From the NCBI GenBank assembly GCA_035415725.1, contig DAOOGN010000079.1, positions 1 through 20,839 of the forward strand: a DNA stretch of 20,839 nt, in the 5' to 3' direction. Source of the stretch: DSWT01 sp035415725 (GTDB taxonomy: Bacteria; Chloroflexota; Anaerolineae; B4-G1; SLSP01). The notes under the pieces were generated by a model. That model was not told where the DNA came from, did no database searches, and was given only the letters and a program-made list of their open reading frames with translations. How positions within the stretch are numbered: the first letter of the stretch is position 1; every line of letters starts with the position of its first letter. This document shows, piece by piece, positions 1 to 6,681 of this stretch. A program made the translations under genes and the position numbers.

Positions 1-58
1 AGCGACGATTGAGGTCGTCGCCGGACAGAAGGTCTACCTGCCGCTGGTGTTGCGCTAG
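1..58 (+). CDS. 3' end of a secreted protein gene with YLPLVLR tail (partial)
   Basis: The only frame open to the TAG at 56-58 gives ATIEVVAGQKVYLPLVLR. The last residues, VYLPLVLR, closely match the FLPLVLR end of the secreted FG-GAP-like protein ending at 10520. Such ends recur on exported Chloroflexota proteins (recollection of the group, not a search). The rest of the gene lies outside the window, so its function cannot be given. The gene converges with the minus-strand cluster ending at 100; the hairpin at 71-111 lies between them. Confidence 0.6.
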   Translation, partial: ATIEVVAGQKVYLPLVLR

Positions 59-70
59 CAGTAGGTCCAC

Positions 71-111
71 GACGAGACCTGACAGGTTTTTCAAACCTGT
101 CAGGTCTCGTC
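71..111. terminator. Perfect 19-bp hairpin between convergent genes
   Basis: A perfect inverted repeat: 71-89 (starting GACGAGACCTGACAGG) pairs with 93-111 around a 3-nt TTC loop. It starts 12 nt after the stop at 58 and overlaps the last codons of the minus-strand gene ending at 100. There is no long T tract on either side, so it may act as a bidirectional stem-loop terminator or simply be a dispersed palindrome. Confidence 0.5.
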
Positions 112-723
112 ATTTGTAGCGGGTGGTTCTTTCGTCGGATGTTCTTGCAAGGCGCGGCGGGCCGCCTGTCCGTAGATGGAATGAGGCAGCGTGTCGATGG
201 CCGCGTTGAAACGGCGGATCGCCTCGGCTTCACGGCCGGTGCGGCGCGCTGCCAGCCCCAGGTTGTAGTAACCCGCCGACAGGTAATGCGCGCCGATTTT
301 GAATTCCTGGTTGCCCAGGGCCTCGCTGAGTGTGGTGTAAGCCATCTCCGGCTCGGCGGCGCGCAATTCGGCGACGCCGCGGTTGATGAGCACGATTTGC
401 CGGCTGACAGCATCAGGCCACAAGCGCAGGGCGGTCCAATACAAGGCCATCGCCCGGGGGTATTGTTTTCTGCCGAGAAAGGCATTGGCGAGGTCCGTCA
501 ATAGCCGCACGCGCATGGTAATCAGGTAAAGGACGACGAGGAAAACCAGCGGTGGAAACCACGGCAACACGAACGTCGTCGCCGCCCCCAGCACACTGAC
601 GATGAGACTTTCGACGGCAAAGCGCGTGGAAAGTCCCTGCCGACGCAGCAGCGACAGCCCCCCGAACCCCAGGATGTACATCAAGCCAATGAGTAAAATC
701 AACCCGGCCGGATGATTGAGCAT
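100..723 (-). CDS. Membrane-anchored TPR-like protein
   Basis: A 207-residue protein when started at the ATG at 723 (MLNHPAGLIL...). A TTG at 783 would add 20 residues but overlaps the upstream ATPase stop; neither start has a good ribosome binding site. Hydrophobic stretches lie at about residues 6-25, 37-52 and 56-71. A soluble helical region follows from about 75 with TPR-like pairs (AFLGRKQYPRAMALYWTALR; later YYNLGLAARRTGREAEAIRR), ending in a polar tail. It is the last gene of the ATPase cluster, 52 nt after the second ATPase. I infer an inner-membrane protein with a cytosolic helical-repeat domain that binds a partner, perhaps the ATPases; the exact role is unknown. Confidence 0.75.
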   Translation of the reverse strand: MLNHPAGLILLIGLMYILGFGGLSLLRRQGLSTRFAVESLIVSVLGAATTFVLPWFPPLVFLVVLYLITMRVRLLTDLANAFLGRKQYPRAMALYWTALRLWPDAVSRQIVLINRGVAELRAAEPEMAYTTLSEALGNQEFKIGAHYLSAGYYNLGLAARRTGREAEAIRRFNAAIDTLPHSIYGQAARRALQEHPTKEPPATNDET

Positions 724-775
724 GGTATTTTCATACTGCAATGCACTTCGGAAAGTGCGTTGCACCTTTGGATAC

Positions 776-1747
776 CTAAACAAACAACTGCCCGGCAGTG
801 CGCTGGAGCATATCCACGCCGCGCACCTCGGTCTCGAAGAGCGGAACGAGCGCGCGCGTATCGGGGAAGCTGGCGCGGATGTCTTCCATATAGTGATCCT
901 GCATGGCGATACGGTTCAGCACAAAGTCGGGCGTGTCGGCGGTGACGTCGGCTTTGTCGATGAGCATGTTCACGATGACGCCGCCCACAGGAATGCCGAA
1001 GTCTTGGAACCAACCGATGAAACGCTTGATCACCGCAATGGGCAAAGCCTCCGGCAGCGTCACGAAGAAGAAGGCGGTCTTTTCGACATCGGTAAGCAGG
1101 CCCTTCGTGCGCTCCATCCGCTCCTGCAAGTTGAGGAGGTACTCCATCAAGGGGTCCTTCTCCTTCCGGCGACTGTAGGAAAGCAGCTCGCGGAGCGACT
1201 TGGCCTCCTCGCGGCTCTGCACCATCTTGTTGACCCACATGCCGTAGACACTCGACATGCCCAACAAGCGGCGCGTATTCGCCGTCGGCGCCGTATCGAA
1301 GACGTAAACGTCGTACTTGTCCTCGAACATCAGATCGATCATGTTCTCGAACATCGCCGATTCCTCGAACGCCGGGTTCATCGTCGCCGACTCGACAAAC
1401 TCGTCGGCCCGCGTCTTGATGTCCGCGTACTTGAGGAACCACTGAATCTTCTGCGTCAGTTCCACTTTGGAGCGCTCGATGGTGTCTTTGGTGTCGATCT
1501 CGTAGGCAAAGAGATTGGGAACGCCGTTGACCGCCGTCGGTGCGCCGAAGACGTTCTGATCGAGCAGACTGCTCAGCGAGTGGACCGGATTGGTGGAGGC
1601 CAGCAAGGTGTGACGTCCCTGCTGCGCCAGCCACAGCGCCGCCGTGCCCGCCATGACCGTCTTGCCTACGCCGCCCTTGCCGCCGAAGAAGATATACTTC
1701 ATGCGCGGATGTTGGACAAAGAACTCTGGCATGGATGCTGCGTTCAT
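776..1747 (-). CDS. ArsA/Get3-family ATPase, paralogue 2 (switch I Asp replaced by Asn)
   Basis: A 323-residue SIMIBI-class P-loop ATPase. The deviant Walker A is GGKGGVGKT at 22-30. Switch I reads STNPVHSL at 51-58, where ArsA and Get3 have STDPAHSL, so the water-activating Asp is Asn53. Switch II is DTAPTANT at 151-158 (family DTAPTGHT). The C-terminal half keeps the family pattern EKTAFFFVTLPEALPI and VGGVIVNMLI. The protein has no cysteine, which excludes the ArsA arsenite site and the Get3 CXXC zinc site. The start overlaps the stop of paralogue 1 by ATGA and has GGAGGTG just upstream, so translation is probably coupled. Likely an ATP-dependent membrane-protein targeting or scaffolding factor, not an arsenite pump subunit (inference). 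Confidence 0.9.
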   Translation of the reverse strand: MNAASMPEFFVQHPRMKYIFFGGKGGVGKTVMAGTAALWLAQQGRHTLLASTNPVHSLSSLLDQNVFGAPTAVNGVPNLFAYEIDTKDTIERSKVELTQKIQWFLKYADIKTRADEFVESATMNPAFEESAMFENMIDLMFEDKYDVYVFDTAPTANTRRLLGMSSVYGMWVNKMVQSREEAKSLRELLSYSRRKEKDPLMEYLLNLQERMERTKGLLTDVEKTAFFFVTLPEALPIAVIKRFIGWFQDFGIPVGGVIVNMLIDKADVTADTPDFVLNRIAMQDHYMEDIRASFPDTRALVPLFETEVRGVDMLQRTAGQLFV

Positions 1748-2724
1748 GCTTCACCTCCAAACAACGCCTCGGCGACCCGGCCGATCATCTCCAGACCGGT
1801 GATGTCGCGCTCGAATTCCGGCACCCGCGCCACCACGTTCGCGCCAAACGTCTCGTCAATCTGGCGGAGGTACTTGTTCTGCATGTCGATGCGATTTTGC
1901 AAGTAGGCGGGGATGTTCTGCTGTGCCAGCTCCGGCGGGATGACGCGGTTGACGATGTAGCCGGAAATGGGCACGTCATACTTGGCGAACAGGGTAGCAG
2001 CCTTCTGGGTATCGAGGATGATCATCTCTTCCGGCGTCACGACGAAGAAAAAGGCGGTCTTTTCGCGGTCGGTGAGGATGCCTGACGAGGTGTTGATCCG
2101 CTTCTTGATGTCCTGCAATTCGGCGAGAATCTGATCCTCTTCGCTCTCCTTCTTGCGTTCGAGCATCGCCGCGACCTGCGAATACTCCTGCATCTCCGTG
2201 CGCAGCGCCGTGATCTTGTCGATCCACTCATCGTAGACACTCGCCATGCTCAGATAGTAGAGGGCGTGACCCAGGGGCACCAGGTCGTAGATGTAGTAAT
2301 CGAATTCACTGCCGACGACGATATCGACGACGGCGTCGAAGATGGCACTCTCCTCCATCGCCGGTTCGGCAGCGGCGGCCTGGATGTAGTCTTCGATCTC
2401 CTTCGGCACTTCGTCCAGGCCGTACATATCGAGGATTTTCTGGCGAATCTCGTTCTGGTACTCACGGATATGCTGGTCGGCGTCGACCTCCTGGGCGAAG
2501 AGGTTAGGGGCAATCTCGACGGCGCCTTTGCCGAAGATATCGCGCTCGAAAATATCCGAGAGCGAGGCCTGGGGGTCCACAGAGAAGACGAGCACCTTGT
2601 AACCCTGCTGCGCCAGCCAGTAGGCCGTCGCCGCCGAGAACGTGGTCTTGCCCAGCCCGCCTTTGCCGCCGAACTCGATGTAGCGGCGGTTGGGATGTTC
2701 GCGGAAAACTTGTGCAAGTGACAT
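1744..2724 (-). CDS. ArsA/Get3-family ATPase, paralogue 1
   Basis: A 326-residue paralogue of the next gene. The P-loop is GGKGGLGKT at 19-27. Switch I is SVDPQASL, with the catalytic Asp kept at 50. Switch II has drifted to DLVPLGHA at 147-154, where the family has DTAPTGHT. A charged helical stretch (ERKKESEEDQILAELQDIKK) precedes the conserved EKTAFFFVVTPEE. It contains no cysteine. The start ATG has AAGGAG 6-7 nt upstream, inside a dispersed repeat. Its motif losses are opposite to those of paralogue 2, which suggests a functional heterodimer. The small membrane-associated paralogue pair lies directly upstream. Confidence 0.9.
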   Translation of the reverse strand: MSLAQVFREHPNRRYIEFGGKGGLGKTTFSAATAYWLAQQGYKVLVFSVDPQASLSDIFERDIFGKGAVEIAPNLFAQEVDADQHIREYQNEIRQKILDMYGLDEVPKEIEDYIQAAAAEPAMEESAIFDAVVDIVVGSEFDYYIYDLVPLGHALYYLSMASVYDEWIDKITALRTEMQEYSQVAAMLERKKESEEDQILAELQDIKKRINTSSGILTDREKTAFFFVVTPEEMIILDTQKAATLFAKYDVPISGYIVNRVIPPELAQQNIPAYLQNRIDMQNKYLRQIDETFGANVVARVPEFERDITGLEMIGRVAEALFGGEA

Positions 2725-2732
2725 AATTTCTC

Positions 2733-2962
2733 CTTATAGTAGCCTCCGAGGACACAGAGTTCACAGCGACAAAAACAAACTCCCCCTCTGTGTGCTCTGT
2801 GCTCTCTGTGGCAAAATTGATTGACGCAAGCGCATCGGTCAGGTCACGCTTATAGTAGCCTCCGAGGACACAGAGTTCACAGAGAAAAAACAAACTCCCC
2901 TCTGTATGCTCTGTGCTCTCTGTGGCAAAATTGATTTACGCCAGCGCATCGGTCAGGTCACG
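2733..2962. repeat. Tandem duplication of about 115 bp upstream of the ATPase pair
   Basis: The segment 2733-2848 is repeated almost exactly as 2849-2962. Each unit carries the CACAGAGTTCACAG...CTCTGTGCTCTCTGTGG dispersed repeat and a piece that encodes the end of the upstream small protein (RDLTDALA). The outer copy gives the true C-terminus of that gene; the inner copy is a dead duplicate. The duplication lengthens the gap between the small protein and ATPase paralogue 1 to 211 nt. Confidence 0.9.
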
Positions 2963-3217
2963 CTCGCGCAACATGCGCCGCTTCCAGGTGGAGATTTGCG
3001 GCACGACGTAGGGCAACAGGCGCAGTGAATAATAGGGCGGCAAAATGGGGATGCCGAGCAGATCGCCCATGGTGATGAGGATGAAGAGATGCTCCATGCT
3101 GCCGCGCGTCTTGAGGGCAAAGCGGGTCATATCGTGACCGGCCATGCCATACAGGAATTCCTTCACCGAACGGCCCAAGTTCTTCAATTTGCTTTCACGT
3201 TGTTCTTCTTCTGGCAT
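2936..3217 (-). CDS. Small membrane-associated protein, paralogue B (unknown family)
   Basis: 93 residues with a strong ribosome binding site (AAGGAG, 7 nt upstream). I do not recognise the family. The N-terminal 40 residues are charged; residues 44-75 are hydrophobic (LFILITMGDLLGIPILPPYY, then SLRLLPYVVP). A basic WKRRMLRERD tail follows. It matches paralogue A over nearly its whole length: LYGM, GDLxGxPILPPYYxLRLLPY, VVPxIxxWKR and LRERD are shared. The proline-rich hydrophobic stretch looks like one membrane segment or a re-entrant hairpin. It sits between paralogue A and the two ATPases, so it is probably their partner or client. Confidence 0.8.
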   Translation of the reverse strand: MPEEEQRESKLKNLGRSVKEFLYGMAGHDMTRFALKTRGSMEHLFILITMGDLLGIPILPPYYSLRLLPYVVPQISTWKRRMLRERDLTDALA

Positions 3218-3244
3218 TGTTATCTCCTTATAGTCAAGTAGTCG

Positions 3245-3550
3245 TTAGTCAATCCCTTCGACAAATTCCGTGAGGTCGCTCCAGTCGCGCTCACGGAGCA
3301 GGCTGCGCTTCCAGCCCTGGATCGCCGGGACGACGTAGGGCAACAGGCGCAGTGTATAGTAGGGCGGTAGAATGGGCAAGCCCACCAGATCGCCAAAACT
3401 GACCAGCACAAACAGCCTTTCGACTTCGGCGCGCTCACGCCGTGCGCTCTGTGCCCACTCATATCTCGTCATCCCATAGAGGACTTGCCGGACGGTTTGC
3501 ACAGCACCGCCCAGTCGATGGCGGACATCTTCCCAGGCAATTTTCATCAT
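3245..3550 (-). CDS. Small membrane-associated protein, paralogue A (unknown family)
   Basis: 101 residues (100 if the second ATG at 3547 is used); no clear ribosome binding site is visible. Unknown family. It has a charged N-terminal region, LYGM at 24-27, a hydrophobic core from about 46 to 75 (LFVLVSFGDLVGLPILPPYY, then TLRLLPYVV), then WKRSLLRERD and an acidic end. It lies 27 nt before paralogue B, and together they mirror the paralogue pair of ATPases downstream. First gene of the inferred five-gene cluster; the cstA stop lies 102 nt upstream on the same strand, so read-through is possible. Confidence 0.75.
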   Translation of the reverse strand: MMKIAWEDVRHRLGGAVQTVRQVLYGMTRYEWAQSARRERAEVERLFVLVSFGDLVGLPILPPYYTLRLLPYVVPAIQGWKRSLLRERDWSDLTEFVEGID

Positions 3551-3652
3551 AAGGTCTGCATTACCAGGTCAGACCCACAAGGTCGCATCGAACCGGAGGC
3601 GCAAGGGGAAGGGCGGGGGCGGCCCCTCCCCCGGTACTCCAGCCGTGGCGTC

Positions 3653-5371
3653 TTACGCCGTCGCGGGAACCTTCTTCTCCTGTGGCTTGCGCAGTGCCTT
3701 CACTCCATCATAGACGAGGAAGACCGCCGCCACGATCAACACCAGCGCAATGATCCCCACGAGCACTGCCGCGATCCCGGCTTGAGCCGTCGCTGCCGCC
3801 GGGAGCTTCTTGAAGAAGTTATCGTAGGCCAGGTAGAGCAGGGCGGCGAGGGTGGTGACGATCATAAACGCCGCCGGATACAGCGCCCAGGTATGCTTGC
3901 GCCCCTCCGACATGGCCCACAAGGAGACGAGCAGAAGTGCCAGCCCGGCCATCAGTTGGTTAGCAGCGCCAAACGCGGACCAGATCGTGAGCCAGGGGAT
4001 GATCCACACAAAGAGCAGTGTCAGAATCAACGCCACGATGGTGCCCACATGCATATTCCTCATCACCGGAACCTTGTCGCCCACCAACTCGGCGCTGGCG
4101 ACACGCATGAAGCGGATGACGAGCTGCATGATCGTCAAGGCCATGATGGTCAAAAAGACCGAACCATACGCCTTGCCGAATTCAACCGGGATGCCGATGT
4201 GGTTTAAGAAGTTCGCCAGGCCGCCGGAGAACACCGCCATGGCGCTCGCGGCGCCGCCGGCATCTTTGTAACCCTGGAAGCTGCCAAAGGCTGCTGTCGC
4301 CGTGAGGAAAGCGACAATGGCGAAGAACATTTCCATGAACATCGCGCCGCCGCCCACCGGCAGAGCATCCGTCTCTTTCTCCAATTGCCGCGCCGTCCCC
4401 GACGAGGAGACCAGGCTGTGCCAGCCGGAGATCGCGCCGCAGGCAATGGTGACAAAGAGCATGGGCCACAGCGGGCCGCTGGCCGTGGTGAACGTGGTGA
4501 AGGCCGGGAAGTCGCCCATCCCCGGATGCCAGATCAGCATCCCCAGCACGCCTCCCAATATGCCCAGTGCGACGATCCAGAAGGAGATATAGTTGATCGG
4601 CTGCGCGAAGGACCAGATCGGCATGACGGAGCCAAGATAGCAGAAGACGACGACCAGAAGCGTGGCGATAACTTGCGCTTGTGTGTTGCCCAGGAACCAG
4701 ATGGGAGATTCGGGCAGGCCATACAAACCCGAGAAGAAGTTGGCGACCGGCTGCAGGGTGCTGACCCAAATCCCCACAAAGGTGAGCACGACGGTCACAA
4801 CGGTGGTGAGGATAATATCCTTCTTCCACTTATAGGTCATCTGCCCTGCCAGAATGCCCATCAGCACGACGGCAATCATACCAAAGGGAACTTTAGGGTT
4901 GGTCAGCAACGTCTTCCCTACGGCGTTGCCGAAGCTGCCCATAATCAGCAGCAAGTAGAAGTAAATAAAGATCATCAGAATAGTGCGCGCGCGGGGAGAA
5001 ATGAGCTTGTAGCTCAACGCGCCCATCGAATCGCCTTCGCGGCGCACGCCCATCATCATGGCCCCGTAGTCCTGCACCCAGCCGATGAAAAAGGTGCCCA
5101 GGATGATCCAGAGCAGGGCAGGAAGCCACCCCCACTGCACGGCAATGATCGGGCCGGTGATGGGGCCTAGCGCGGCAATGGACTTGAATTGATAACCAAA
5201 CAACACATTGCGGCTGGCGGGCGTAAAATCCACGCCATCCATATACATCTTGGCCGGGGTCGTCTTTTTGGCGTCGGGCTGGATCACGTCACGGTCAATG
5301 CGACGGGCGTACCAGCCATACCCCACGACGATCGCCACAGCGCCTAAAAGCAGCACGAGGACGGAATTCAT
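3653..5371 (-). CDS. cstA: CstA-family transporter (carbon starvation protein A)
   Basis: A 572-residue polytopic membrane protein. The family signature near the N-terminus is plain (NVLFGYQFKSIAALGPITGP), followed by WGWLPALLWIILGTFFIGWV and repeated hydrophobic helices to the end. CstA proteins import pyruvate or peptides during carbon limitation in characterised bacteria; the substrate here is not known. At 572 residues it is shorter than the E. coli protein of about 700. AAGGGGG lies about 8 nt before the ATG. The gene has its own promoter (5559-5587) and a long leader. The C-terminal tail KALRKPQEKKVPATA is basic and cytosolic-looking. Confidence 0.93.
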   Translation of the reverse strand: MNSVLVLLLGAVAIVVGYGWYARRIDRDVIQPDAKKTTPAKMYMDGVDFTPASRNVLFGYQFKSIAALGPITGPIIAVQWGWLPALLWIILGTFFIGWVQDYGAMMMGVRREGDSMGALSYKLISPRARTILMIFIYFYLLLIMGSFGNAVGKTLLTNPKVPFGMIAVVLMGILAGQMTYKWKKDIILTTVVTVVLTFVGIWVSTLQPVANFFSGLYGLPESPIWFLGNTQAQVIATLLVVVFCYLGSVMPIWSFAQPINYISFWIVALGILGGVLGMLIWHPGMGDFPAFTTFTTASGPLWPMLFVTIACGAISGWHSLVSSSGTARQLEKETDALPVGGGAMFMEMFFAIVAFLTATAAFGSFQGYKDAGGAASAMAVFSGGLANFLNHIGIPVEFGKAYGSVFLTIMALTIMQLVIRFMRVASAELVGDKVPVMRNMHVGTIVALILTLLFVWIIPWLTIWSAFGAANQLMAGLALLLVSLWAMSEGRKHTWALYPAAFMIVTTLAALLYLAYDNFFKKLPAAATAQAGIAAVLVGIIALVLIVAAVFLVYDGVKALRKPQEKKVPATA

Positions 5372-5400
5372 GACATAACCCCCTTTCTAAATTCGAAAAC

Positions 5401-5420
5401 TGTGATGATTATTTATGACA
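5401..5420. promoter_or_regulatory. Imperfect palindrome in the cstA leader (possible operator)
   Basis: TGTGATGATTATTTATGACA is a 20-bp partial dyad (outer arms TGTxAT and ATxACA) about 30 bp before the cstA start. It resembles Crp/Fnr-type sites in outline only. It lies downstream of the promoter, where a bound protein would act as a roadblock. Nearby at 5475-5490 is a direct repeat GTGGTC-AAAC-GTGGTC. Confidence 0.25.
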
Positions 5421-5558
5421 GAAAATCAAGTTGCCGCGATGTTGAGTGCGTTGTAGAAATGACGGTCCGATGATGTGGTCAAACGTGGTCGGGAAATATG
5501 CGAAATGGTTTGTTTTTCTACCTTCACCTCCTTTGGCCCCCTGGAATCCACCTTTACT

Positions 5559-5587
5559 ATTATAAGTCTCTCTTTCATGCAATGCAA
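5559..5587 (-). promoter_or_regulatory. Sigma-70-type promoter of cstA
   Basis: On the minus strand TTGCAT (5587-5582) and TATAAT (5564-5559) are separated by exactly 17 bp. Transcription would start near 5552 and leave a leader of about 180 nt before the cstA ATG. Within that leader AAAGGAGGTGA (5524-5534) is a perfect anti-SD match. It is followed only by a GTG that overlaps it, opening a 33-codon frame. Apart from these signals the 5372-5709 gap holds no gene. Confidence 0.75.
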
Positions 5588-5709
5588 CTTTTCACGGCGG
5601 TCTGCCCCAAAAGCCTGCTAAAGCTGCCAAGAAAAAGGTGTTTGCGGATGCAGCCTGCAAACTGAAACACCCTCACCTATCTTTTGTGCGTGATCAGACG
5701 TAGGGGACT

Positions 5710-5937
5710 CTAGCTCTCGAAGAATTCAGGGTGCTCGGTGTGGAGGTCGCGCAGCAGTTCACCGAAAACGGCCGGCGCGTGGGGTGCGAGTCGTTCCAGC
5801 ATCTCGATCGCCATCTGGCGGATTTCCCACTGCGCCTCCGGGGTGATGCGCAGGCGGAAGAAGTGCAGCAGTTCGCGGAAGTTCATCGTGACGATGATGC
5901 GCGTGGCGGCGGCGTTCGGCAAGACGAAACGCGGTTT
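5710..5937 (-). pseudogene. thyX: 3' remnant of thyX (flavin-dependent thymidylate synthase)
   Basis: The frame ending at the TAG at 5710 reads RFVLPNAAATRIIVTMNFRE, then LLHFFRLRITPEAQWEIRQM and a natural-looking end (HPEFFES). This is the C-terminal third of ThyX: the RxVLP...N.REL.HF..LR....AQWEIR block that helps bind dUMP. The substrate-binding RHR and the flavin-binding parts upstream are gone. Sequence before about 5938 belongs to a different protein in another frame, so the gene was cut by a rearrangement. A start at 5958 exists but would not give a functional enzyme. Confidence 0.8.
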
Positions 5938-6525
5938 TTGTGGTGGTGTTGGCGACATTCACATCTTCCCAGAACCAGGTCGTCAACGTGCCGGGGTTGG
6001 TGCTGAAGCGCGCCCAATAGTACAGGTTCTCCTCCGCTATGGCAGTGACCTGGCAAGCTCCAGCGGGGGCACCCGTAGGTGTCACGTCGCGCGTCGCCAT
6101 CCGCAGACCGGACGAGGCTGCGTTTACGGTGAGCCAATAAACATTTTCGTCGGTGTATTCTTCATCCTGGCGGTTCCCGTGGAACTTCTCGCCGTAGAAG
6201 ATGAGGGTGTCGCCGGGATCGAACGTGCCCGTCCCTCATTCGTGCAGCGCCACCTCTTGCCCGCGCCAGAACAGATGTACATCCGCCAGCGCCGCGCCGG
6301 TGACGGGGACGCCCGCCGCCGCGAGCGTGGCGTAGTCCAGCGTGTAGACGCCGTCGGTCATCACGCCGATGCGCCAGACGGGGTTGAGGAGGGGGAGGGG
6401 GGCGGCGGGAACAGGGAGTGTGGAGGCGGGGGAGTTGCGCCCGCACCGAGCATCGGGATCAGCAACAGCAGCCCGCCGAGCACGACGAGCAGGAGCAGAC
6501 TATAGCGTTTCAGTATGTTTTCCAC
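5938..6525 (-). pseudogene. N-terminal remnant of a C25 (gingipain-like) secreted peptidase
   Basis: A GTG at 6525 with AAAGGAC upstream opens a signal peptide (RYSLLLLVVLGGLLLLIPML). The frame shifts within a C-rich run near 6375-6400. It continues as NPVWRIGVMTDGVYTLDYAT, meets an in-frame TGA at 6236-6238, then GTGTFDPGDTLIFYGEK, YTDENVYWLT and GLRMATRDV. This order (DGVY..Y..L...G, FDPGD...FYG, YT..N.YWL, G.RM) is that of the N-terminal part of C25 peptidases with gingipain-type architecture common in Chloroflexota. The catalytic domain is absent; the sequence runs into the thyX remnant near 5938. Dead by a frameshift, a stop and a truncation. Confidence 0.7.
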
Positions 6526-6621
6526 AATATTTGTCCTTTCGTGCAAGCTCTCAGCGATCAGCCCTCAGCCTCTTTGCTGACCGCTTTTGTCACAGTATAA
6601 CCGGGGTCCCGCCGCGCGCGA

Positions 6622-6655
6622 ATAAAAAATTCCCGCAGATGAAAGGCCTGCGGGA
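6622..6655 (-). terminator. Rho-independent terminator of the 6682-7404 gene
   Basis: On the minus strand an 8-bp stem (TCCCGCAG at 6655-6648 with its complement 6638-6631, 9-nt loop) is followed by ATTTTTTATT. It lies 27 nt past the stop codon. Confidence 0.85.
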
Positions 6656-6681
6656 GGAAAGCGAAATCGTGAGAGCGAGTG

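Noticed and set aside
716..1906. Long plus-strand frame (396 codons) across the ATPase genes
   Set aside because: It is antisense to ArsA-family genes with clear motifs, has no family features, and is rich in Arg, His and Val as expected of a shadow frame.
776..2724. Arsenite-transporting ATPase annotation
   Set aside because: Neither protein contains a cysteine, so the arsenite-binding site cannot exist, and no arsB, arsR or arsD is nearby.
3600..3645. GC-rich hairpin after cstA as terminator
   Set aside because: Imperfect pairing and no T tract on the minus strand, so read-through into the ATPase cluster remains possible.
3485..4207. Plus-strand frame of 240 codons over the cstA 3' end
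   Set aside because: Antisense to cstA and the small protein gene; composition dominated by H, Q, R, D and G without structure.
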